64,000 nt of DNA, taken from contig JADJXA010000013.1 of the NCBI GenBank assembly GCA_016716065.1, positions 62,001-126,000 of the forward strand, written 5' to 3'. This document shows, one piece after another, positions 41,820 to 51,070 of the stretch. A program made the translations under genes and the position numbers. A model generated the notes under the pieces. It did no database searches, was not told the DNA's origin, and was given only the letters and a program-made list of their open reading frames with translations. This DNA is from Candidatus Leptovillus gracilis. GTDB taxonomy: Bacteria > Chloroflexota > Anaerolineae > Promineifilales > Promineifilaceae. Positions within the stretch are counted from its first letter, which is position 1; each line of letters opens with the position of its first letter.

Positions 41820-43185
41820 CCCCTCTTCGACTCACATCCATTACCTGGTGCGCGCCATCTTGCTGGCGTTTACGGCCGTTGCCATCTCCCTGGCGTTTTG
41901 GAGCATTGCGCGGGCGCCGGCCATTTTGGCCCGCGCCGACAACCCGCGCCGTGTGGAAGCCGAACTGCGTATTCAGCGCGGCCGCATCTATGACCGCCAC
42001 GACACGCTGCTGGCTGAATCGCAGCGCACCAACGGCTTTTTCACCCGCCTGTACGCCTTGCCAACGGCCGGCCCGGCGGTGGGTTATTACAGTTTTCGCT
42101 ACGGCACGGCCGGCGTCGAAGAAGGTTACGACGCCTATTTACGCGGCGAAAGCAGCGACCCCTGGCAGGCGCAAAGCCGCGAGCTGCTGCATCAACCACA
42201 AATCGGCGGCGATCTGCGTCTGACGCTGGACGCCACCCTCCAGGCACAGGCCGACAGCCTGTTGGGCGACCAGACCGGGGCGCTGCTGCTGCTGCAATTA
42301 GGCGATGGCGGGAGTGACCCGGCCCAGATTTTGGCCCTTGCCAGCCACCCCGGCTACGACGCCAATGACCTGGACAAAGCGTTTGAAACGCTGGCAGCCG
42401 ACAAGCAAGCGCCGCTGCTGAACCGGGCGACCCAGGGGCAGTACCAACCAGGGCTGGTCACGCAGCCGTTTATCCTGGCGGTGGCGCTGGAACAGGGGAT
42501 TATTGATCTAAACGAGCCGGTGGCCCACACCAACCGGCCGGTGATGGTGAACGGGGTGGCGACTTACTGCGCCACGCCGCCGCCCGATCCATCCACCTGG
42601 GCCGATGTGCTGTACCATCGCTGCCCCGGCCCGATGTTGGACCTGGTAGAGCGGGTGGATCAGGCCGACGTGGCGGCGGCATTGAGCGCGTTTGGCCTGA
42701 CAGAACGGCCGCAGCTGCCGTTGAATACCGAAACGGCCGTGTCCACGCCCATCAGCAGCACCACCCTGGCTTTAATCGGGCAAGACACGTTGGTGGTGAC
42801 GCCGCTGCAAGTGGCCGTGGCCTGGGCAGGGCTGGCGGGCGACGGCCGTTTACCCGCCTTGCAGATTGTCAGCGACATACAGGATGAGAACGGAAATTGG
42901 CTGGCAGAACCGCCGGCAGAACCAACAAGAGAAACGGCCGTTCCCTCGGAAATTGCCCGCCGCCTGCGCCAGACGCTGCCCACTGGCCCGACCGGCGCGT
43001 CGTTCAGCGTGCTGGTCTTGTCCGGGCCAGATGGCAGCACCAATGCCTGGTATCTGGGTCTGGCCCCGGCCGCAAACCCGGCTTACGCCGTGGTTGTGGT
43101 CCTGGAAAACAGCAGCGACTTAACGGCCGTCGAGCAGATTGGGCAAGAGATGTTGACGGCCGTAGTCCAGGAGATGCTCCCATGA
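41809..43185 (+). CDS. PBP-like transpeptidase domain protein lacking catalytic motifs
   Basis: A 458-residue protein. A single N-terminal membrane helix is followed by RGRIYDRHDTLLAES, the usual PBP2-type start of the pedestal domain. The transpeptidase region aligns (LLNRATQGQYQPG), but where active PBPs have SxxK this one reads LVTQ (residues 216-219). The SxN motif is not found, and the KTG position reads LSGPDG (about 404-409). All three penicillin-binding motifs are lost while the frame is intact, so this looks like a pseudoenzyme retained as a SEDS activator. ATG 41809 overlaps the SEDS gene by 11 bp. Confidence 0.85.
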   Translation: MKTDPSSTHIHYLVRAILLAFTAVAISLAFWSIARAPAILARADNPRRVEAELRIQRGRIYDRHDTLLAESQRTNGFFTRLYALPTAGPAVGYYSFRYGTAGVEEGYDAYLRGESSDPWQAQSRELLHQPQIGGDLRLTLDATLQAQADSLLGDQTGALLLLQLGDGGSDPAQILALASHPGYDANDLDKAFETLAADKQAPLLNRATQGQYQPGLVTQPFILAVALEQGIIDLNEPVAHTNRPVMVNGVATYCATPPPDPSTWADVLYHRCPGPMLDLVERVDQADVAAALSAFGLTERPQLPLNTETAVSTPISSTTLALIGQDTLVVTPLQVAVAWAGLAGDGRLPALQIVSDIQDENGNWLAEPPAEPTRETAVPSEIARRLRQTLPTGPTGASFSVLVLSGPDGSTNAWYLGLAPAANPAYAVVVVLENSSDLTAVEQIGQEMLTAVVQEMLP

Positions 43186-43331
43186 CTTGCCTCTCATTTT
43201 CACATGGCTATATTTCTGGTATAGAATGAGGTAGTTATGATCGACAGTCAAACGAAATGGGCCAGCCGATTTACCTGATTCATCACCGACAAACGCGGCA
43301 ATGACCAAATTTTTGACGGGAGCAGCCCACC

Positions 43332-45911
43332 TTGGCTAAAAAAAGCATCTTGGACGCGCATCTTTTTAACAGCTATCTCGAGGACGTGGATGATTGGATC
43401 TTTTCGTTGGATGAGAACGGCCGTTTTAGCAACGTCAACAAAAAAGTATGCCACGACATGGGTTTGGAGAAGTCTAGCATTATTGGCAAACAACCCATGG
43501 ATTTTTTAGAAGTGGAAGACAAGGCGCGCATTGCCGCGACGTTGGATGAGATAAGCCACAACAAATCGGTGGATTTTGCCGAAGTGAAAGTCCCTGGGCC
43601 AGACGGCCGTCTCTTTTGGCTCGAAGTGCGCGGCCGCATTCTCAGCCGAAACAACCAGGTTTATGGCAGTATCCATATAGCCCGCGACATCACCGAACGA
43701 AAACAAGCAGCCATGACCCAACAAAAACTTAATCGAGAAATCACCCTTTTGTATGAAGCCAGCAAACGCCTGGGGCAGTCGCTTAATTTCCCTATGATTT
43801 ATCAGGCCATTGATGAAGTGATTACGGCCGTTTATGACTGCTCTTTCTTGCTGTTGTACCGCCTTGACCCGACCAACAGGGAGCTAATTTGTGTTCATGC
43901 CCGGCAAAACGGACGGCCGTTAGACCATACCCCCGTGCCCCTCGCCATGCTGGGCAGTCAAGACGAAATGCGGCACGGCCAGTCCGTTTACCAGGAATTT
44001 GTGCAGTTGATTCGGGGAGAAACGGCCGTCGCCGCCGCCCTGCCCCTGCCAAACCTGTGGCCGCCAAATCCACAACCGCCCCAGGCGGCGCTGCTGCTGC
44101 CTCTAAAAGTTGGGGCCGAAATCAGCGGCTTTATCCAGGCGTATCTCAACCAGATTCCCGCCTTTACATCAGATGACGAACGCTTCTGGGAAGCCTTTGC
44201 CCAACAAGCAGCCATCGCTTTAGCCAACGCCCGCCTCCTGGCCCAACGCCAATACGAATTACAAGAACGGCAAAAGGCCGAAATGGACGCCCTTCAGCAG
44301 CGCGCCGCAGCGGAAACGCTGCGTCAGGCGGCGGCCATCCTAAACTCTTCCCTTTCTTTAGACGTTGTGCTGGCGCGTATCTTGGAACAACTGCGCGTCG
44401 CCATTCCCTATGACAGCGCCTCGGTGCAGCAAAAGGAAGGCGACCAACTGGTTATTCGCGCGGCCAAAGGGTTCTCTGACGACCATGCCTTGATCAATAT
44501 GAACTTTCCGATTACAGCCAATTTGCCCAATGCGCACGCCTTTCGTACTCTGGCGCCGCTGGCCGTTGAGGATATTCGCATCAGCTACCCGGCCTTTGTG
44601 GCCCAAGCCAAAGGGTATCAGGCCAACGGTGTCATCTCCTGGTTGGGCGTGCCCCTGGTCGTGGATGAGACGGTTCTGGGCATGATTACGATTGACCGCA
44701 ACGAGAAACGGCCGTTTTCCGCCGAAGAAATCGCTCTGGTCGCTGCCTTTGCCGACCACGCCTCCATCGCGCTGCGCAACGCCCACCTGTACCATGAAAT
44801 GGAAGGTTACACCGCCCGGCTGGAGCAGGCCGTCGCCAACCGCACGTCTGAATTGCAGCGCACCACCGACGAGGTACAGGCCATTCTCAACAACAGCCCG
44901 GACGCCATCTTGCTGCTCAGTACCGACTATACCATCGAGCGTGTCAATCGGGCCTTTGAAACCTTGTTCAACTATCGCTCTGAAGAAGTCTTGGGTAGGC
45001 AGCCCTTCTCCCTGGCGGCGGATGCGGCGGCGGCCCCGTTCAGAGACATCTGCCAAAAGACCCTGGAAACCGGCCAACCACAGCGCCTGGAGATCATCGC
45101 CCGGCGCAAAGATGGCCGCCAGGTTGAAGTAACCGCCGCCCTGGCGCCCGTTTTTGAGCATACAAAGATCACGGCCGTTGTATGCAGTCTGCACGACATT
45201 AGCGCCTACAAAGAAATCGAACGCCTGAAAGATGATTTTGTCTCCAATGTCTCACACGAACTACGCACGCCCATCGCCAACCTGAAATTGCACCACGACC
45301 TCATCAAACTCAACCCTGTCAAACAAGATATTTATCTGGAGCGTCAGGAACGGGAGATTGAGCGGCTGAACATCATCATCGAATCCCTGCTGCGCCTGTC
45401 GCGTCTGGACCAGGGGCGGGTGGAAGTCAATTTAACGGCCGTCAACCTCATGGACCTGGCTCAAGATTACGTGCAAGACCGGCTGTCTCAGGCCGAAAGC
45501 CTCGGCTTAACGCTGCGGTGGATTGGCGACACCCAGATACCGACGGCCAAAGCGGACGGCCGTCTCTTGGGTCAGGTCATAGGAATCCTGCTCACCAACG
45601 CCCTCAACTACACACCCGCCGGTGGGCAAATCACGCTGCGCGGCCATACACGCCAACAGGCCCATCGGTCGTGGGTGGGTCTAAGCATTCAGGACACCGG
45701 CCCTGGTATTCCGTCGGAAGAGCAAACGCTCGTTTTCAGCCGCTTTTTCCGCGGCCAGGTCGGCCGCGCTTCCGGCGCGCCCGGAACCGGCCTGGGATTG
45801 GCGATTGCCAAAGAAATCATCACCCTCCAGCAGGGGGAAATCGAGTTGCTCCCTTCCGTCGCCGGGCAGGGAAGCACATTTATCATCTGGCTGCCGGTGA
45901 TGGCGCTGTAG
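43332..45911 (+). CDS. Hybrid-sensor type histidine kinase (PAS-GAF-GAF-PAS-HisKA-HATPase)
   Basis: A soluble sensor kinase of 859 residues. PAS 1 covers about 10-130 (WIFSLDENGRFSNVN, HIARDITERK). GAF 1 lies at about 145-320 and GAF 2 at about 335-490 (VISWLGVPLVVDE). PAS 2 is at about 515-630. The HisKA box VSNVSHELRTPI has the phospho-accepting H642. The HATPase has NALNYTPAGG, DTGPGI and GTGLGLAI. No receiver domain or adjacent response regulator is present, so the partner is elsewhere. The start is a TTG with GGGAGC upstream. The 146-bp gap before it shows nothing else. Confidence 0.9.
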   Translation: MAKKSILDAHLFNSYLEDVDDWIFSLDENGRFSNVNKKVCHDMGLEKSSIIGKQPMDFLEVEDKARIAATLDEISHNKSVDFAEVKVPGPDGRLFWLEVRGRILSRNNQVYGSIHIARDITERKQAAMTQQKLNREITLLYEASKRLGQSLNFPMIYQAIDEVITAVYDCSFLLLYRLDPTNRELICVHARQNGRPLDHTPVPLAMLGSQDEMRHGQSVYQEFVQLIRGETAVAAALPLPNLWPPNPQPPQAALLLPLKVGAEISGFIQAYLNQIPAFTSDDERFWEAFAQQAAIALANARLLAQRQYELQERQKAEMDALQQRAAAETLRQAAAILNSSLSLDVVLARILEQLRVAIPYDSASVQQKEGDQLVIRAAKGFSDDHALINMNFPITANLPNAHAFRTLAPLAVEDIRISYPAFVAQAKGYQANGVISWLGVPLVVDETVLGMITIDRNEKRPFSAEEIALVAAFADHASIALRNAHLYHEMEGYTARLEQAVANRTSELQRTTDEVQAILNNSPDAILLLSTDYTIERVNRAFETLFNYRSEEVLGRQPFSLAADAAAAPFRDICQKTLETGQPQRLEIIARRKDGRQVEVTAALAPVFEHTKITAVVCSLHDISAYKEIERLKDDFVSNVSHELRTPIANLKLHHDLIKLNPVKQDIYLERQEREIERLNIIIESLLRLSRLDQGRVEVNLTAVNLMDLAQDYVQDRLSQAESLGLTLRWIGDTQIPTAKADGRLLGQVIGILLTNALNYTPAGGQITLRGHTRQQAHRSWVGLSIQDTGPGIPSEEQTLVFSRFFRGQVGRASGAPGTGLGLAIAKEIITLQQGEIELLPSVAGQGSTFIIWLPVMAL

Positions 45912-45987
45912 GGACGTACCCTCATCGCCACCCTCCGGCGCGGGGACAAGCCCCACCCCTCTATCTCTTCTCAAGGAGTTAAACCAC

Positions 45988-46866
45988 ATGAAAATCGGCG
46001 TCGTCTTTCCGCAACTAGAGTTTGGCAGCGATCCGAGTGCTATCCGCGAGTATGCCCAGATGGCCGAAGCGCTGGGCTATAACCACGTCCTGGCTTACGA
46101 CCACATCCTGGGCGCAAATCCAGATCGGCCCGGCGGCTGGCAGGGACCCTACACCTACCAAAACAGCTTCCATGAGCCATTTTTGCTGTTCAGCTACATG
46201 GCTGCCCTCACCAATCACCTGGAATTTGTCACCGGCATCCTCATTTTGCCGCAGCGAGAAACGGTGTTGGTGGCTAAACAGGCGGCGGAACTGGATGTGC
46301 TGAGCAACGGCCGTTTCCGTTTGGGCATTGGCAATGGCTGGAACAAGGTCGAATTCACCGCCATGAACCAAGACTTCCACACACGCGGGGGGCGCATAGA
46401 AGAGCAAGTAGATGTACTGCGCCGTCTGTGGACCCAAGAACTGGTCACATACAAAGGACGCTGGCACGACATCCCCGACGCCGGCATCAATCCCCTGCCG
46501 GTGCAGCGCCCCATCCCTCTCTGGTTTGGCGGCCACGCCGATGCCGTGTTAGAGCGCATCGCCCGTTTAGGCGATGGCTGGTTCCCCAACTACCGCACGG
46601 CCGCAGACGCCCGGTCGGCGCTGGATACATTGGCCGGCTACCTGCAAGCCAACGGCCGTGCCCCATCCTCCCTCGGCATTGAAGCCCGCCTGTCCTACGG
46701 CAACGGCCGTGCCGACCTATGGCAGCCCATCATCGCCGATTGGCAGGCCGCCGGCGCCACCCACCTGAGCCTCAATACCATGTCCCTGGGATTCGACACC
46801 CCGCAGAAACACCTGGCGGCGATGACAGAGTTTGCGAGGGCTGTGTCTGACAGGCTGGCAAGGTGA
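45988..46866 (+). CDS. LLM-class (F420-dependent type) oxidoreductase
   Basis: A luciferase-like TIM-barrel protein of 292 residues. Typical strings include GVVFPQLEFG, LAYDHILG, LEFVTGILILPQRE, KQAAELDVLSNGRFRLGIGNGW and PIPLWFGGHADAVLERIARLGDGW. Such enzymes use F420 or FMN. The close match to the F420 subfamily pattern and the presence of F420 in Chloroflexota favour F420. The substrate is unknown. AAGGAG precedes the ATG. A TGACAAGG repeat separates it from the acyl-CoA dehydrogenase gene. Confidence 0.88.
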   Translation: MKIGVVFPQLEFGSDPSAIREYAQMAEALGYNHVLAYDHILGANPDRPGGWQGPYTYQNSFHEPFLLFSYMAALTNHLEFVTGILILPQRETVLVAKQAAELDVLSNGRFRLGIGNGWNKVEFTAMNQDFHTRGGRIEEQVDVLRRLWTQELVTYKGRWHDIPDAGINPLPVQRPIPLWFGGHADAVLERIARLGDGWFPNYRTAADARSALDTLAGYLQANGRAPSSLGIEARLSYGNGRADLWQPIIADWQAAGATHLSLNTMSLGFDTPQKHLAAMTEFARAVSDRLAR

Positions 46867-46887
46867 CGGTCTGACAAGGTGGCAAAG
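46843..46887. repeat. CTGACAAGG-type repeat
   Basis: Units CTGACAGGCTGGCAAGGTGAC and CTGACAAGGTGGCAAAGT overlap the last codons of the LLM gene and its stop. They belong to the family seen at 6313-6361. Confidence 0.65.
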
Positions 46888-46947
46888 TCGCACATTATGT
46901 TCGTTGGCAGCGACCGGACACCGAACACTAACAACCAAAGAGGAACC

Positions 46948-48090
46948 ATGAAACGCGAACTATTTAACGGCGAACACACGATGTTTCGGCAGGCGGTGCG
47001 GCAGTTTATCGCCCAGGAAGTAACACCCTACCACGCCGATTGGGAAACCGCCGGACAGGTCCCCCGCGACATCTGGCGCAAGGCTGGCGACGCTGGTTTT
47101 CTGTGCATGGCCGTGCCGGAAGCCTACGGTGGTCTTAGCGAACCAGACTTCCGCTACAACCTGATCCTGACCGAAGAGTTCATGGCCGCGCTGGCAACCG
47201 GACCCGGTTTTTCGCTGCAAACCGACGTTGTTGCGCCCTACTTGTTGAATTATGCCAACGAGGAACAAAAACAGCGCTGGCTGCCGGGCATGGTGCGCGG
47301 CGAAACCATCACCGCCATCGCCATGACTGAACCCAACGCCGGCAGTGACCTGGCCGGCATTCAGACAACGGCCGTGCCCCACGGCGACCATTACCTGCTC
47401 AACGGCCAAAAAACCTTCATCACCAACGGCATCCTCAACGATCTGGTCATCGTCGCCGCCAAGACAGACCCTACCAGCCGCCACGCCGGCCTGACACTGC
47501 TGGTTGTGGAACGCGACATGGCCGGCTATACCCGCGGCCGCAACCTGGACAAAATGGGCTGGCACGCGCAAGACACGGCCGAGCTGTTTTTCCAGGACGT
47601 GCGCGTACCGGTGACCAATCGGCTGGGTGAAGAGGGCGCGGGCTTCATCTACCTGGTGCAAAATTTGCCCCAGGAACGGCTCTCTATTGCGGCGGCGGCC
47701 GTCGCCCAGGCCCAGGCCGCCCTGGACCTGACCGCCCGCTACTGCCAGGAACGCACCGCCTTTGGCCGGCCCATCGGCAAGTTCCAAAACAGCCGCTTCA
47801 AGCTGGCGGAGATGAAGACGGAGTTGGAGATTGCCTGGGTGTTTTTGGACCGCTGTGTGCTGGCCCACAATGCTGGGGAGCTAACGGCCGTAGACGCCGC
47901 CATGGCCAAATGGTGGACCACCGAGCTAAACAAACGGGTTATTGACCAATGTTTGCAGTTACACGGGGGCTATGGCTATATGAAAGAGTACCCCATCGCC
48001 TGGCTCTACACCGAAATGCGCTGGCAAACCATCGGCGGCGGTTCCACCGAAATCATGAAAGATTTGATCGGCCGGGCTATGGGTTTTTAG
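46948..48090 (+). CDS. Acyl-CoA dehydrogenase
   Basis: An FAD flavoenzyme of 380 residues that introduces the alpha-beta double bond into acyl-CoA. AIAMTEPNAGSDLAG and FITNGILNDLVIVAAKT mark the FAD region. RIGKFQNSRFKLAEMKTE-type sequence (GRPIGKFQNSRFKLAEM) and the late LHGGYGYMKEYPIAWLYTEMR and IGGGSTEIMKDLIGR fit the family, with the base within that last segment. ATG 46948 has AGAGG five bases upstream, and an earlier ATG at 46879 has repeat-derived sequence. Chain-length specificity is not evident. No partner ETF or hydratase gene is adjacent. Confidence 0.92.
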   Translation: MKRELFNGEHTMFRQAVRQFIAQEVTPYHADWETAGQVPRDIWRKAGDAGFLCMAVPEAYGGLSEPDFRYNLILTEEFMAALATGPGFSLQTDVVAPYLLNYANEEQKQRWLPGMVRGETITAIAMTEPNAGSDLAGIQTTAVPHGDHYLLNGQKTFITNGILNDLVIVAAKTDPTSRHAGLTLLVVERDMAGYTRGRNLDKMGWHAQDTAELFFQDVRVPVTNRLGEEGAGFIYLVQNLPQERLSIAAAAVAQAQAALDLTARYCQERTAFGRPIGKFQNSRFKLAEMKTELEIAWVFLDRCVLAHNAGELTAVDAAMAKWWTTELNKRVIDQCLQLHGGYGYMKEYPIAWLYTEMRWQTIGGGSTEIMKDLIGRAMGF

Positions 48091-48124
48091 CTGCACAGCC
48101 AGCCAGAAAAGTCTTTTGCTGCGA

Positions 48125-48179
48125 TTGTAGAACGATTTTCCAACTCGCCCAGAGAACGATTTGGAAAATCGTTCTACAA
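48125..48179. terminator. Perfect 19-bp inverted repeat between convergent genes
   Basis: TTGTAGAACGATTTTCCAA (48125-48143) and its exact complement (48161-48179) flank 17 bases. It lies between the acyl-CoA dehydrogenase and a convergent micro-gene. It may act as a bidirectional terminator, although T tracts are short, or be another mobile palindrome. Confidence 0.55.
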
Positions 48180-48181
48180 AT

Positions 48182-48292
48182 TCATCCCTCTGTTTTCTGT
48201 TCTTCTCGCTTGCGCTGCACACTGGGAACAATCGCTGCCACCGCGACGAGAATAATAAAAATCCCCATCACAAATAAACCCAACGGATCCAT
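48182..48292 (-). CDS. Small single-helix membrane protein, 36 residues
   Basis: The frame reads MDPLGLFVMGIFIILVAVAA, then IVPSVQRKREEQKTEG: one membrane helix with a basic cytoplasmic tail. AAGGAG stands 7 bases before the ATG, and the hydrophobic/basic layout is typical of real micro-proteins. It is too short for homology judgement by eye. It could be an accessory subunit or a regulator. It is monocistronic, with inverted repeats on both sides. Confidence 0.6.
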   Translation of the reverse strand: MDPLGLFVMGIFIILVAVAAIVPSVQRKREEQKTEG

Positions 48293-48314
48293 AGCTTATC
48301 TCCTTGCGACCTGG

Positions 48315-48367
48315 GCATTCAGCCCCTCTGGCCCATTGTCCTGACGAGGGGCCAGAGCGGTGAATGC
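48315..48367. repeat. 20-bp inverted repeat upstream of the micro-gene
   Basis: GCATTCAGCCCCTCTGGCCC and GGGGCCAGAGCGGTGAATGC pair with few mismatches around 13 bases. It lies just upstream of the small membrane-protein gene, where it would fold in its 5' region. Confidence 0.65.
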
Positions 48368-48499
48368 TCGCCTTGTAAAGTGAATGTGTCTGAACCCTAT
48401 TTTAACCACTTCCAGCACAGGTCACAAAAAGGTGGGCGCGCAGCGGCCGTCGTGAACATCCCATGAAATCACCCCAACAGAACCCGTAAATCAACCGAT

Positions 48500-48539
48500 G
48501 GTGACATTTTTGTCACCTTTTCGCCTTTTCAAGTATAAA
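48500..48539 (+). promoter_or_regulatory. Promoter with overlapping palindrome for the GH4 gene
   Basis: TTGTCA (48510-48515), an 18-bp spacer and TATAAA (48534-48539) form a good sigma-70-like promoter. The palindrome GGTGACATTTTTGTCACC (48500-48517) overlaps the -35 and is a candidate operator for a repressor. The related string GGTGACAAAAATGTCAGA at about 6345 shows it may instead be a repeat. Confidence 0.55.
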
Positions 48540-48579
48540 ATACACCCTTTGTAAAATCGCCCAACAAGGAGGGCTGACT

Positions 48580-49875
48580 TTGAAAGTAACGGTTATTGGC
48601 GGCGGCTCGACGTATACGCCGGAGTTGGTGAATGGGTTTCTGGATCGCGTGGCGCAGTTCCCACTAACAGAACTGTGCCTGATGGACATTGACGCGCACC
48701 GTCTGGAAATTGTGGGCGGCTTCGCCCAACGGATGGCAGCGGCAAAAGGCGCGCCCTTCACCGTAATCCTCTCGACCAACCAGCGAGAGGCGGTGAAGGA
48801 TGCAACCTATGTGACGACCCAACTGCGCGTGGGGCAAATGGAAGCGCGCCGTGAAGATGAATATCTCGGCCGGCGACACGGGCTGATCGGCCAGGAGACG
48901 ACCGGCATTGGCGGCATGGCGAAGGCGCTGCGCACCATCCCTGTTATCCTGGACATTGCCCGCGACATGCAGGCGGTGGCGCAGCCGGGGGCGATGCTGG
49001 TGAACTTCACCAACCCGGCCGGGCTGGTGACCCAGGCCCTCAGCCAATACGCGCCGCAGACGCCCAGCGTCGGCGTCTGCAACGTGCCGATCACGGCGAA
49101 GATGATGATTCTGAGCCACCTGGAAAAGGCGATGGGGCGCTCTTTGGACCCAAACCAGGCGGAGCTAAAGACGTTAGGGCTGAACCATCTTTCCTGGCAT
49201 CATGGCTTTACCCTGGAAGGTGAAGATGTCTGGCCGCAGGTGTTGCAGCAGCTTCAGACGGCGCTGCGCGGTGAGGCAGAGCCGGAATGGCCGCCGCGCC
49301 TGATCGAATCGCTGGGCATGATCCCCAATTACTACTTGCACTACTTTTACGGCACGGCGAACAAGCTCAAGGAGCAGGCCAACTGGCCGCCTTCGCGGGC
49401 GGAAGAAGTGATGGAGGTAGAGAAGGGGCTGCTGGCGCAGTACGCTGATCCGGATTTGCAGGCGCCGCCGGCCGACCTGATGAAACGAGGCGGCGCGTGG
49501 TATTCCACGGTGGCGACGCAGCTCTTGAACGCCCACTACAACGACCTGGGCGAAACGCATGTGGTGAATCTGGCGCATGGCGGGGTGGTGGCCGGTTGGC
49601 CGGCCGATTGGGTGTTAGAAATGCCAGCCGTCGTCAGACGCAGCAGGATCACGCCTCTGCCGGCCCAACCACTGCCGCCGGCGCAGTTTGGCCTGCTGGC
49701 GCAGGTGAAGGCGTATGAACTGCTGACGGTGGAAGCGGCCGTTTCCGGCAGCCGGGAAGCCGCTTACCAGGCCATCCTGGCCCACCCTCTGGGACCGACG
49801 GCCGACCGCGTGCAGGCCGTATTGGACGATATGTTGGAGACCCACCGGGCATATTTGCCACAGTTTTGGGCCTAA
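48580..49875 (+). CDS. Family 4 glycoside hydrolase (6-phospho-beta-glucosidase type)
   Basis: GH4 enzymes use NAD+ and Mn2+ to cleave glycosides by oxidation-elimination. The NAD motif VIGGGSTYTPELV follows the start. IGQETTGIGGMAKALRTIP, NFTNPAGLVTQAL and GVCNVPI with the metal-binding Cys, then GLNHLSW with the metal-binding His, are typical. The length is 431 residues. The start is TTG at 48580 under a strong AAGGAGGG. It lies at the head of a sugar locus. As GH4 often acts on phosphorylated disaccharides but no PTS gene is near, the natural substrate is open. The gene has no exact ACGGCCGT. Confidence 0.88.
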   Translation: MKVTVIGGGSTYTPELVNGFLDRVAQFPLTELCLMDIDAHRLEIVGGFAQRMAAAKGAPFTVILSTNQREAVKDATYVTTQLRVGQMEARREDEYLGRRHGLIGQETTGIGGMAKALRTIPVILDIARDMQAVAQPGAMLVNFTNPAGLVTQALSQYAPQTPSVGVCNVPITAKMMILSHLEKAMGRSLDPNQAELKTLGLNHLSWHHGFTLEGEDVWPQVLQQLQTALRGEAEPEWPPRLIESLGMIPNYYLHYFYGTANKLKEQANWPPSRAEEVMEVEKGLLAQYADPDLQAPPADLMKRGGAWYSTVATQLLNAHYNDLGETHVVNLAHGGVVAGWPADWVLEMPAVVRRSRITPLPAQPLPPAQFGLLAQVKAYELLTVEAAVSGSREAAYQAILAHPLGPTADRVQAVLDDMLETHRAYLPQFWA

Positions 49876-49894
49876 GCGACAACGAAACTAACGG

Positions 49895-49972
49895 CCGTAA
49901 ACCGAAGGCCGTATCCCGTTTTTCGTTGGCAGTTGCCAGAGGCAGCGCCCTTCGGATTACGGATTACCGAAC
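49895..49972. repeat. CGTAAACC/GGATTAC inverted repeat with GGCAGTTGCCAGAGGC core
   Basis: CGTAAACCGAAGGCCGTATC on the left and CTTCGGATTACGGATTACC on the right flank a linker with CAGTTGCCAGAGGCAG. It fills the gap between the GH4 gene and the kinase gene. Confidence 0.7.
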
Positions 49973-49998
49973 AAATACAGTAGAAATTGGGAACTGCT

Positions 49999-50967
49999 AT
50001 GCGCTACTATTTGGGGGCTGACCTGGGCAGTACAAAAACCCACATCGCCATCGCCGACGAGGCGGGGCAGGTGGTAGGGTTTGGCCGGGGCGGAGCCGCC
50101 AACCCGCAAGGGGTTGGTTATGATGGCATGTTGCACGCCCTCCAGCAGGCTTTGCAGGAAGCGTTGGGGCAGGCGAGCATCCCGGAAACGGCCGTTTCCG
50201 GCGCAGGTTTTGGCATAGCCGGCTACGATTGGCCGTCGGCTAAACCGGCGATGACGGCCGTTATTGCCAAACTCGGCCTCGACTGTCCCATCGGCCTGGT
50301 CAACGACGCCAGTCTGGCCCTCTTCGCCGGGGCGGAAAACAGCACCGGCGTCAGTCTGGTTGCCGGCACAGGCTGCAACTGCCGCGGCTGGGACCAGCAA
50401 CGGCAGCGCGAAGGGCGCGTGACTGGCTTCGGCTACTGGATGGGCGAATTTGCCGGAGCATCGGAACTGGTGTGGCGGGCGATGCAGTTGGTGGCTTTTG
50501 AGTGGACGCAGCGCGGCCCGGCGACAGCCCTGTCCCCCATCTTCATCGAATATGCCGGGGCCGACGATCTGACCGATTTGCTGGAAGGGTATACCAACGG
50601 CCGTTACCCCATAGAAGCCCAGGCTGCTCCCCTCATCTTCAAGGCTGCCCGCCAGGGAGATCAGGTAGCCACCGACCTGATCCGTTGGGCCGGCGTGGAA
50701 TTGGGCGAGATGGCTAAGGCGGTCATTCGCCAGTTGGAATTTGCAGAACGCGCGTTTGATGTGGTGCTGGTCGGCAGCATGTTTGCAGGTGGCCCAATGC
50801 TTATTGAACCGATGTGGCAGACCATCACCCAATTTGCGCCCCAGGCCCGGCTGGTGCGTCTGGCCGCGCCGCCGGTGTTGGGCGGCATCATACTAGGCAT
50901 GAACCAGGGCGGGTTGGCCGTCACACCGGCCGTCCGCCGGCGATTGTCGGTAATCCGTATTCCGTAG
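49999..50967 (+). CDS. BadF/BadG-family sugar kinase (N-acetylglucosamine kinase-like)
   Basis: An ASKHA-fold ATPase of 322 residues. Phosphate 1 is GADLGSTKTHIAIAD. VSGAGFGIAGYDWP, LVNDASLALFAGA with the likely catalytic Asp, and the phosphate 2 loop LVAGTGCNCRGW follow. VVLVGSMFAGG and a C-terminal glycine segment complete the fold. Among BadF-type proteins this pattern is shared by eukaryotic-type N-acetylglucosamine kinases. Together with the GH94 enzyme next to it, GlcNAc is the likely substrate. MRYYLGADLG at 49999 is a better start than the TTG at 49987. Its 3' end overlaps a heptamer repeat. Confidence 0.8.
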   Translation: MRYYLGADLGSTKTHIAIADEAGQVVGFGRGGAANPQGVGYDGMLHALQQALQEALGQASIPETAVSGAGFGIAGYDWPSAKPAMTAVIAKLGLDCPIGLVNDASLALFAGAENSTGVSLVAGTGCNCRGWDQQRQREGRVTGFGYWMGEFAGASELVWRAMQLVAFEWTQRGPATALSPIFIEYAGADDLTDLLEGYTNGRYPIEAQAAPLIFKAARQGDQVATDLIRWAGVELGEMAKAVIRQLEFAERAFDVVLVGSMFAGGPMLIEPMWQTITQFAPQARLVRLAAPPVLGGIILGMNQGGLAVTPAVRRRLSVIRIP

Positions 50968-51023
50968 GGCGCTGACTTTGGCAAATGTCAGCTGAATATG
51001 GAATACGGGATACGGAATACGAC
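50949..51023. repeat. ATTCCGT heptamer inverted repeat
   Basis: GTAATCCGTATTCCGT at the 3' end of the kinase gene and GGAATACGGGATACGGAATA further on are inverted partners around TTTGGCAAATGTCAGC. The repeat encodes the last residues of the kinase (VIRIP). Confidence 0.75.
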
Positions 51024-51070
51024 CATTAGACTATTTTAATTCAATGACTACGCGACAAAAGGAATCTGCC

